Assembly (NCBI GenBank): GCA_039029935.1
Contig: JBCCFC010001040.1
Span: 1-5,017 of the forward strand
Direction: 5' to 3'
DNA: 5,017 bases
Origin: G039029935 sp039029935
GTDB lineage: Bacteria > Chloroflexota > Anaerolineae > Caldilineales > Caldilineaceae
Shown here: one piece after another, positions 1 through 5,017 of the stretch
Position numbering within the stretch: position 1 is the first letter of the stretch
How the letters are laid out: every line of letters starts with the position of its first letter
Position numbers and translations under genes: made by a program
Notes under the pieces: generated by a model
Databases searched by the model: none
What the model saw: only the letters and a program-made list of their open reading frames with translations
Told to the model about the DNA's origin: nothing

Positions 1-23
1 ATGGGAACAAGCTCATTGTTTTC

Positions 24-141
24 TGGTCAATAACAGGTTGAACAAATACCATCCGTGTTCCGTCCCTATTTGTGTCTGATGCCTTTGACACAAATAGGGA
101 TGGAACACGGATGTCGAATTTACTCAGGTTCTATTTGACCA
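24..141. repeat. Possible small palindromic element with 7-bp terminal inverted repeats
   Basis: TGGTCAA at 24-30 and TTGACCA at 135-141 are perfect inverted repeats. Their centre (82.5) falls within one base of the centre of the 27-bp hairpin at 50-113 (81.5). The DNA between the two arm pairs also shows patchy inverted similarity (AATA, TGA, AAAT in the same order). This suggests one 118-bp element whose core has stayed paired while its flanks decayed. No clear target-site duplication flanks it. A 7-bp match by chance cannot be excluded. Confidence 0.4.
50..113. repeat. Long hairpin: 27-bp inverted repeat with a 10-base loop
   Basis: Positions 50-76 are the reverse complement of 87-113, with one mismatch (G62 against T101, a G-U wobble if transcribed from the plus strand). 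The loop is 77-86 (TGATGCCTTT). The arms begin CATCCGTGTTCC and end TATTTGTGTC. The hairpin lies 35 bp past the peptidase stop codon and could stabilise or end its transcript. Neither side has the T-run of an intrinsic terminator, so a palindromic repeat or a remnant of a small non-autonomous element is equally likely. Confidence 0.9.
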
Positions 142-143
142 CT

Positions 144-162
144 ACAATTATTTTCTAATTGT
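144..162 (-). other. Small hairpin across the peptidase stop codon
   Basis: ACAATTA at 144-150 pairs with TAATTGT at 156-162 around a 5-base loop. The stop codon (148-150) sits inside one arm. The stem is AT-only apart from one pair and no T-run follows, so it is a weak structure and not a convincing terminator. Confidence 0.35.
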
Positions 163-3100
163 GGGTAGAAAAACCTTCATGTCTGTCGGATTGACAATGT
201 TCTCTTGTGCGGTTGGCAAACAGGATTCAATCGACACTTGATTGCTATAGGTTGAAAATACATTGCCCAGAAACGCCGCCACAGTGTAATGACGGGCTGG
301 TTCTGTGCAACTGGTGCCATCCCCTTGGTCATTATCCTCATAGCGCGTGACATCTGCCGCGACTTTCCCCACAATCTGCCATCGGTTCTCCGCTGGCACA
401 TAGCGTAAAATGACAAATCCCTCTTCATTGTCGCTGTTGTCTTGCCACGTAATCGCCAACTCGCCCGTTTGGGTCACGTTGCCTTGGGCATCGGTCGGTC
501 CTTCCACATGGATGATGGGCGACCTCGCCGATTTAGAGACCGTTGCCGCGGAGAGTTGTGCGCCCTTTACGGCTTGCAAGACATAATAATAGGTCTGCCC
601 CGACAAAATTGATCCAGCAAGTGCCCCCGCACCCGTGCCAACCTCGTCAATGTATTCGACAGCAGTTGCATCCACCCGTGCGATTTCAATCCATTCCTCA
701 ATGTCTGTGTTCCAGCGTCCAATGCGCACGCTATCTTGCTGCTCGGGTGTGTTGATGTTGCGCCACCGTAGCACAATGCCCGTATCACCTGTTGTGGCTG
801 TAAAGTCAACAGGTGACACCAGATTGGGACATTCGGGGACCACCTGCACCATGTTGCTTACATTGCTTTCGCCTGTGTCATTAAAGGCCGACACACGGTA
901 GATATAGCGCTGTCCACACTGGATGCCTGTCTCTTCTGTATCTGTATACGTTGAGGTGTTGGCGAGTAGCTCCCGCAATAACTGCCAACTGCCATCATCT
1001 CCACTCGTTTGCTCAAGAACATTGTGCTGGCGATAGAGCCGGAACCCCATTTCATTGTTGCTGTTATCATCCCATGTCAAGACCACCTGTGTCGGGACAT
1101 CTTCGTCGCTTGTGCCTTGCTGACCTGCGCTGGCTTGAGCATCGGGCAGGGCCTCTAACATCGTGGGGCGATTGGGTAATTGGAGCGGATCAAGCGGAAT
1201 ATCGGTCGCAAATCCGGTCGTCGCACCATCATACATCACATAGGCAGAGGCAAACCCAATATTCGATGTACCATACTTGACACGAGCATATCCTGCCTCG
1301 CCCCAAAAATGGCTCCACGTGTTGCGTACAATCCACGCCTCGTCTACATCATCCCACCCAACGATGACGACCGAATGATTGGACCCCAGCGAGGAACCCA
1401 GACACGCTTGGTGTTCATGGGTATCAAATACACCCCCTGTGTAGGCAGCAAGGGCTGGCCCCACACACATTGAGGTGATGACCGGGCCATAGTCCACAAT
1501 CGCCTGCTTGATATCTGCCGTTGTGTGATTGAATAACGGTCGGGTCGGATCAACGTAAGACCAATCAGTAAGAACTTCATGATGCTGAAGGTTTTCGCGG
1601 CAGGCGACGGCATTCTCGACACTATTGCTGATATAAGGGAAGTCCTGCTCATAGACGGCCCCTGGCCCTGTGTTAAAGGGAACCGACAGCCGATCTGTAT
1701 AGTAATCAAAGGCATACCAGCCACCCCGACATCCCCAGACAACATTAAAACGGTCATTGCCATCATTACAAGAGAGCAGATGTTGCTCGGATAAATCTTG
1801 CGTGACACCGTCGCGATAGAGGATAGCACTCTCCATCACATCCGCTGTGGTAAAGGCCCAGCAGCTCCCACACTCCCCTTGATATTTAATGGGACCACAG
1901 TAGTCATTGCCGTCAGGATGATTACACCAGCTAAAACTAGGCGGCAGGACAGTTGACGGCTGTGATTGTCTTTGATGGGTTGCGATCTGCACTGACATAG
2001 GTTCAGCTGGTAGCGGGCCAATAGGTTTCAACTCAACTGAAAACTCATCCAGAACGAGCGACAAAGAGGCTGCTTCACGCGGTAATGCCCCCCATGTGAC
2101 GCTGTTTGGGTGATAGAGCGGGGCGGTACTGTTGTCGGGTGGTGGTTGACTGGGTGGCTGTACATGTGCAAATGACCCTACTGTGGTTATATCTACCTGC
2201 ATGGTGTCGAGCAGTTCATCCAACGCGTCACGATATTCAAATGTTAAGAGCGTCTGGCCTGCCGCAATGGGATCAAGGCGGAATATCTGTGTTGCCGTTC
2301 CGCCGACGAGTGGTTCTTTGGCATGGGTATGCTGGACAATGGCTTCCTCGAACCACGTCACCAAGGGCTGACCATCCTTGCTGTCAAACGTCACATCTGT
2401 CAAACGCCATAACCGCCCTGCGGATGGAACTGCCAAGAGCCGCACGGTTAGGTGTGTAGACTCTTCTGGCTGATTATCATCCTGTTGCCCAAAAAGTGAA
2501 ACGCGCACGGTATCCTCATCCGTATTATCCACACATATCTCACCGACGCCCACTGGCCGCACCTCACAACCAACCGTTGAGACTTGTGTTGCATCCTGTG
2601 TCGTATCATCCTGTGCTGGTGGTGCTGCGGTTGGCGAAGTGGGCATGGATGTCGCCGTCGGTGTCGCGACATCCGCTGTTGCGGACGCTTGAGGGGCAGG
2701 CGGGTCAAAGGCTGTATCCAATGGGTCGTCAAATGGATCTTCAAATGGATCGTTGACTGGTGGCCCCGATGCCGTTGGATGAGTTGTTGGTGTAGCTGTT
2801 GATGTAGCTGCTGGTGTAGCTGTTGATGTAGCTGTGAACGTGGACGATGGGGTTGATGTGTGTGTAGGCGGTTGTGTTAGGGACGGTGTTGATGTCGGTA
2901 GCGGAGTCGGTGTAGCGGTGGGTGTAGCGGTGGGTGTGGCAGTGGGTGTGGCAGTGGATGTAGCAGTGGGAGTGGCAGTGGGTGTGGCAGTCGGGGGTGT
3001 CAGGCTATAGCCATAATAAAGCTCATTTACTTGATCCGCGTTGAGCGCACCTGTGTTGAAGATTTGAACATCGTCCACTGTGCCAATAAAGCTGTTCAAC

Positions 3101-3861
3101 GCACCCGCCGACCCAATGCTGTTAAAATGGACAGGACTGGTTATCACCTGTTCAACTGTTTGGTGAAGTGTACCGTTGATGTAAAGATGCAGCTTACCTG
3201 TCTCCACAGCGACGGCCATATGTGTCCACTGTCCTAGAGGCAAGGTATAGCTGCTCTCAATTGACATCCCATTGGTCACAGAAAAAGACAGCGCATCATT
3301 GCCACTTGTTTCTGCTACAATGTTAAATCCAGCTTCACCTGTGCCTTCTAACAACATCGGGCTGTCGATAGTCGCATTCGCGTCGCGCCGCACAAGCATC
3401 GAAAGAGTCCAAGGTGTGTTGAGTGTTACCCCTGAATTACCAAAAAAAACCGAGCCAGAACTGGCTCCACCATTGTCCATAAACTGGATCGCTTGCCCTG
3501 ACGCCCCAACGGTCCATGCTGCACCATTCTGGACGATACCGGATAACGGTCCTTCTGTATTGGAAGCGATGGTCCCTTGTCCCTCGTCAAATTTCCAATG
3601 CTGATTGGGAAAGGGAACAACGTTGATTTGCTGGCGTACTAGACTGTATTGGTCTGTGGTGTGTGTTTTTGCATGGGTGGTTGTAACACTTGTCATCAGA
3701 CAGAGGAGTAGAGTAAAGATGAAAAGACGCTTTTGCCAACTTGTTAAAGGCTGAATTTGTGTATGCGTCATTTTTGTTGACTTATCACGATTTGATCGTT
3801 GCGCGCTGACTGGATGTTGAGGGTGTTGTGTCCTCAAACGATGTTTGCAATAACCGAACAT
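148..3861 (-). CDS. Secreted multidomain papain-family (C1A) cysteine peptidase with LamG, chagasin-like (I42) and Fn3-like domains
   Basis: Predicted extracellular endopeptidase of 1237 residues. A signal peptide lies at about 31-64 (basic QKR, then LFIFTLLLCLMTSV, possible cleavage after THA). A LamG/ConA-like domain covers about 78-287, a Thr/Pro linker about 288-366 and an acidic DPFEDPFDDP patch 371-380. A chagasin-like domain lies at about 432-562. The C1A domain covers about 638-880: oxyanion Gln661 and nucleophile Cys667 in QGECGSCWAF, a GCRGG motif at 710-714, His829 in SNHSVVIVGW, Asn847 in RNTW, then WGEAGYARV. The triad is complete, so the enzyme is probably active. Three Fn3-like modules follow (about 895-1010, 1014-1112, 1113-1214; recurring TW-DNS-NE-GF signature), then the tail VFLPTIRK. 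No I29 propeptide is visible. The start at 3861 has a good Shine-Dalgarno site. An internal ATG at 3771 would give a more usual signal peptide but has no ribosome site. Family assignment is secure; substrate is unknown. The stop is TAA at 150-148. Confidence 0.93.
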   Translation of the reverse strand: MFGYCKHRLRTQHPQHPVSAQRSNRDKSTKMTHTQIQPLTSWQKRLFIFTLLLCLMTSVTTTHAKTHTTDQYSLVRQQINVVPFPNQHWKFDEGQGTIASNTEGPLSGIVQNGAAWTVGASGQAIQFMDNGGASSGSVFFGNSGVTLNTPWTLSMLVRRDANATIDSPMLLEGTGEAGFNIVAETSGNDALSFSVTNGMSIESSYTLPLGQWTHMAVAVETGKLHLYINGTLHQTVEQVITSPVHFNSIGSAGALNSFIGTVDDVQIFNTGALNADQVNELYYGYSLTPPTATPTATPTATSTATPTATPTATPTATPTPLPTSTPSLTQPPTHTSTPSSTFTATSTATPAATSTATPTTHPTASGPPVNDPFEDPFDDPLDTAFDPPAPQASATADVATPTATSMPTSPTAAPPAQDDTTQDATQVSTVGCEVRPVGVGEICVDNTDEDTVRVSLFGQQDDNQPEESTHLTVRLLAVPSAGRLWRLTDVTFDSKDGQPLVTWFEEAIVQHTHAKEPLVGGTATQIFRLDPIAAGQTLLTFEYRDALDELLDTMQVDITTVGSFAHVQPPSQPPPDNSTAPLYHPNSVTWGALPREAASLSLVLDEFSVELKPIGPLPAEPMSVQIATHQRQSQPSTVLPPSFSWCNHPDGNDYCGPIKYQGECGSCWAFTTADVMESAILYRDGVTQDLSEQHLLSCNDGNDRFNVVWGCRGGWYAFDYYTDRLSVPFNTGPGAVYEQDFPYISNSVENAVACRENLQHHEVLTDWSYVDPTRPLFNHTTADIKQAIVDYGPVITSMCVGPALAAYTGGVFDTHEHQACLGSSLGSNHSVVIVGWDDVDEAWIVRNTWSHFWGEAGYARVKYGTSNIGFASAYVMYDGATTGFATDIPLDPLQLPNRPTMLEALPDAQASAGQQGTSDEDVPTQVVLTWDDNSNNEMGFRLYRQHNVLEQTSGDDGSWQLLRELLANTSTYTDTEETGIQCGQRYIYRVSAFNDTGESNVSNMVQVVPECPNLVSPVDFTATTGDTGIVLRWRNINTPEQQDSVRIGRWNTDIEEWIEIARVDATAVEYIDEVGTGAGALAGSILSGQTYYYVLQAVKGAQLSAATVSKSARSPIIHVEGPTDAQGNVTQTGELAITWQDNSDNEEGFVILRYVPAENRWQIVGKVAADVTRYEDNDQGDGTSCTEPARHYTVAAFLGNVFSTYSNQVSIESCLPTAQENIVNPTDMKVFLPTIRK
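2787..3000 (-). repeat. 12-bp tandem repeats encoding the Thr-Ala-Thr-Pro linker
   Basis: Two runs of degenerate 12-bp units lie inside the peptidase gene, at about 2909-2998 and 2787-2836. Each unit encodes Thr-Ala-Thr-Pro or a variant (Thr-Ser-Thr-Ala, Thr-Pro-Ala-Ala). They form a flexible, probably extended linker between the LamG domain and the chagasin-like domain. Units differ mainly at third positions, so the protein repeat is conserved more than the DNA. The array is prone to length change between strains and to assembly error. Confidence 0.85.
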
Positions 3862-3867
3862 TCTAAT

Positions 3868-3872
3868 TCCTT
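3868..3872 (-). promoter_or_regulatory. Ribosome binding site that decides the peptidase start
   Basis: The minus strand reads AAGGA, then a 6-base spacer (ATTAGA), then ATG at 3861-3859. This is near-ideal Shine-Dalgarno spacing. The alternative in-frame ATG at 3771-3769 is preceded by GATAAGTCAACAAAA, with no purine-rich site. The longer start is therefore preferred, even though it places about 45 residues ahead of the hydrophobic core of the signal peptide. Confidence 0.6.
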
Positions 3873-3941
3873 GTGACGTACTACCTTTATACGACGACTC
3901 TTTTGACGTGTATCGTTTTACTTTTGCAATAATCCCCTGAC

Positions 3942-3950
3942 ATTATAACA
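3942..3950 (-). promoter_or_regulatory. Extended -10 promoter element for the peptidase gene
   Basis: On the minus strand this reads TGTTATAAT: a perfect TATAAT hexamer with the upstream TGn of an extended -10. No good TTGACA lies 16-18 bp upstream (the hexamer at 17 bp spacing is ACGTTT), which suits an extended -10 promoter. Transcription would begin near 3935 and give a leader of roughly 75 bases before the ATG at 3861. The call comes from consensus matching only, in an AT-rich stretch. Confidence 0.5.
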
Positions 3951-4023
3951 GAGAATTTTGATTAAAACGTGCGTCGAATGTCGGTTCTTTTTGTCAGGTA
4001 ATGTCAATTTCCTTACTTTTTCA

Positions 4024-4155
4024 TTACATAGGAACGAATGAGTCAGTATCACAGATTGGTTATCTGTGACGCAGGTAGCCAACCTGCGATACTGTCCTTT
4101 GTTCTTACATAGAAAAGGATGAGCCAGTAAAATAGATTGTCAATCAGCGATACAG
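4024..4155. repeat. 81-bp direct repeat: full palindromic unit plus a decayed single-hairpin copy
   Basis: Positions 4024-4048 and 4105-4129 match at 21 of 25 bases (TTACATAG, a variable middle, ATGAG, CAGTA), offset by 81 bp. The second copy continues as CAGTAA (4125-4130), a 19-base segment (4131-4149) resembling the hairpin unit but with a poor stem, then ATACAG (4150-4155). It has the same plan as 4044-4094 with one hairpin instead of two. Copy two ends 6 bases from the GH43 stop codon. Confidence 0.65.
4044..4094. repeat. 51-bp near-perfect palindrome containing two nested, related hairpins
   Basis: The structure is CAGTAT (4044-4049), a 19-base hairpin (4050-4068), a single A, a second 19-base hairpin (4070-4088), then ATACTG (4089-4094). 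The outer hexamers pair, so the whole can fold as a three-way junction. Each hairpin has a perfect 7-bp stem and a 5-base loop (TGGTT; AGCCA). Hairpin 2 is the reverse complement of hairpin 1 apart from five transitions. It lies 67 bp past the GH43 stop and 183 bp ahead of the peptidase ATG. It looks like a dispersed intergenic repeat of the REP/BIME kind or a small mobile element. Confidence 0.85.
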
Positions 4156-4161
4156 ATTTTC

Positions 4162-5017
4162 TTATGGGGATTCGACATCCACGTTGATGAAATCAAACGC
4201 CGCCACCGAATTTTGCTCACCAACATTGCCCAATGACATACCCAGCGGCTGTCCAATCAATTCTGGATACTCATCGGCAGCGAACGAAACCGTCAGCGGT
4301 GTCCAAACGGTCGGCCATCCATTCACCCAGTGAATTTGGCGGATGCCAAAGCGATCAATGCGGGTACGGTCAAAGAGGTCTACATAATCATAGCCCATAT
4401 AGGTGATGCTCTGCCCATTCCTTGTCTCTGTCCAAAGATGTGGATGCCCCGGATTGTCGGCACCACCCTCTGCCCCCAACAAAATGCTGTTGCCAAACTC
4501 GCGCTCTTCCGCGTCCCATTCCAACAGCCCAACGCCCTCTTTGTCATAGAATGGCCCGGTTGGGCTGTCACCACGCCCCATGCGGATGGTGTAATTTTCG
4601 GCCAGATGACCATAGCTTGCAAAGAAATACCAATAGCGATTCTGTTGCTCATCCGTGTATTTGTACAGTGCTGCTCCCTCAAACCAATCATTGCCATCGG
4701 TCCACTCATCGCCATTCCATGTGGCAACAGCCGTGTGTGTTCCTGCTGGATGGGTGTCAAACTCTGGGTCGGGTGGATGGCTCAATAACATGCCATCGCT
4801 TGGGTCCATCTCCGAGACATAGACCGTGCCACCACCCCACGTCATCCACAGCCGCCCCGACTCATCGTCAAAGGTCATATGGGCATCAATCGTCCATGGC
4901 GCCTCGCGACTCTTCAAAGTTTGGCGCGCGGAATCTCGGCTTGACGTTGTTGCTGGTCGCCCACCCCTCGGTAGGAATGCCAAAAATCTTGGTGTCCACC
5001 TTCCTGTTCGCGTTTTC
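4162..5017 (-). CDS. Glycoside hydrolase family 43 (endo-1,5-alpha-L-arabinanase-like), 5'-partial and apparently frameshifted
   Basis: Likely cleaves alpha-L-arabinofuranosyl linkages in arabinan. Numbering counts the codon at 4983-4981 as residue 1. WTIDAHMTFDD (30-40) matches the conserved Asp block of GH43 (Asp33, the pKa-modulating Asp). DWFEGAALYKY (99-109) carries the general acid, Glu102. The following YWYFFASYG, YTIRMGRGDSPTGPFYDKEG, NPGHPHLW (His180) and IRQIHWVNGWPTVW match the arabinanase order seen as EGPY, FVSFG, YNIRVGRS-TGPY-DK-G, GPGHN and IRPL-W-DGWPV. The catalytic-base Asp would lie upstream, off the window. From 5017 to about 4898 the convincing frame is a different one (it reads KIFGIPTEGWATSNN and APNFEESRGA), and it meets TGA at 4888-4886. 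Removing one base near 4897 joins SRGA to WTIDAH. The gene is therefore a pseudogene, or the sequence has an indel error. It ends with TAA at 4164-4162. A tail of about 35 residues (LGMSLGNVGEQNSVAAFDF) follows the catalytic fold; I do not recognise it. Confidence 0.82.
   Translation of the reverse strand, partial: KTRTGRWTPRFLAFLPRGGRPATTSSRDSARQTLKSREAPWTIDAHMTFDDESGRLWMTWGGGTVYVSEMDPSDGMLLSHPPDPEFDTHPAGTHTAVATWNGDEWTDGNDWFEGAALYKYTDEQQNRYWYFFASYGHLAENYTIRMGRGDSPTGPFYDKEGVGLLEWDAEEREFGNSILLGAEGGADNPGHPHLWTETRNGQSITYMGYDYVDLFDRTRIDRFGIRQIHWVNGWPTVWTPLTVSFAADEYPELIGQPLGMSLGNVGEQNSVAAFDFINVDVESP

Noticed and set aside
50..113. Intrinsic (Rho-independent) terminator for the peptidase gene
   Set aside because: The stem is far longer than usual and no T-run follows on either strand (the minus strand continues GGTATTTGTT beyond it), so it is reported as a repeat or structure instead.
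951..1280. Plus-strand open frame opposite the peptidase gene
   Set aside because: It lies wholly antisense to the well-supported C1A/Fn3 coding region and its Cys/His/Arg-rich translation shows no recognisable domain. The other plus-strand frames between 543 and 3604 were rejected on the same grounds.
2787..3000. CRISPR array
   Set aside because: The repeats are contiguous 12-bp units without spacers and encode an in-frame Thr-Ala-Thr-Pro linker.
3936..3998. Operator formed by CCTGACA (3936-3942) and TGTCAGG (3992-3998)
   Set aside because: The 7-bp arms are 49 bp apart in AT-rich DNA with no further symmetry. The overlap with the -10 is suggestive but not enough to call a binding site.
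4044..4094. tRNA-like cloverleaf
   Set aside because: At 51 bases with only two internal arms, no T-loop GTTC and no anticodon arm, it cannot be a tRNA.
4330..4788. Plus-strand open frame opposite the GH43 gene
   Set aside because: It is antisense to conserved GH43 motifs. It lacks a ribosome site and recognisable domains.
4981..4983. TTG at 4983 as the start of the GH43 gene
   Set aside because: The frame stays open to the window edge, there is no methionine start, the encoded N-terminus looks like shadow sequence, and the other frame reads as a better protein up to the frameshift.

Overview
The window suggests a member of the Chloroflexota (Anaerolineae/Caldilineae-like). This rests on protein style, not on a marker gene: a very large secreted multidomain protein with a long Thr-Ala-Thr-Pro linker, a LamG-type domain, Fn3-like modules and a C-terminal tail ending F-L-P-T-I-R-K, close to the hydrophobic-LP tails common on secreted Chloroflexota proteins. 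Both real genes lie on the minus strand. All other long open frames look like shadows of these two.

Layout, in transcription order (right to left). (1) 5017-4162 is the 3' part of a glycoside hydrolase family 43 (arabinanase-like) gene. Its 5' end is off the window, and it carries an apparent +1 frameshift near 4897. (2) 4161-3862 is a 300-base intergenic stretch. It holds a 51-bp near-perfect palindrome made of two related hairpins, a decayed single-hairpin copy of the same unit 81 bp away, an extended -10 promoter, and a Shine-Dalgarno site for the next gene. (3) 3861-148 encodes a 1237-residue secreted papain-family (C1A) cysteine peptidase. Its order is signal peptide, LamG, Thr/Pro linker, a domain resembling the chagasin (I42) inhibitors of C1 peptidases, the peptidase, three Fn3-like modules and the C-terminal tail. 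(4) 147-1 is non-coding and dominated by a hairpin with 27-bp arms, nested in a further 7-bp inverted repeat.

The two genes probably do not form one operon: 300 bp of repeats and a separate promoter lie between them. Both products fit extracellular degradation of polymers, plant-type arabinan for the GH43 and protein for the peptidase. The most notable points are the apparent inhibitor-like domain fused in cis to a papain-type peptidase that lacks the usual I29 propeptide, and the intergenic palindrome whose two hairpins differ by compensatory base-pair changes.
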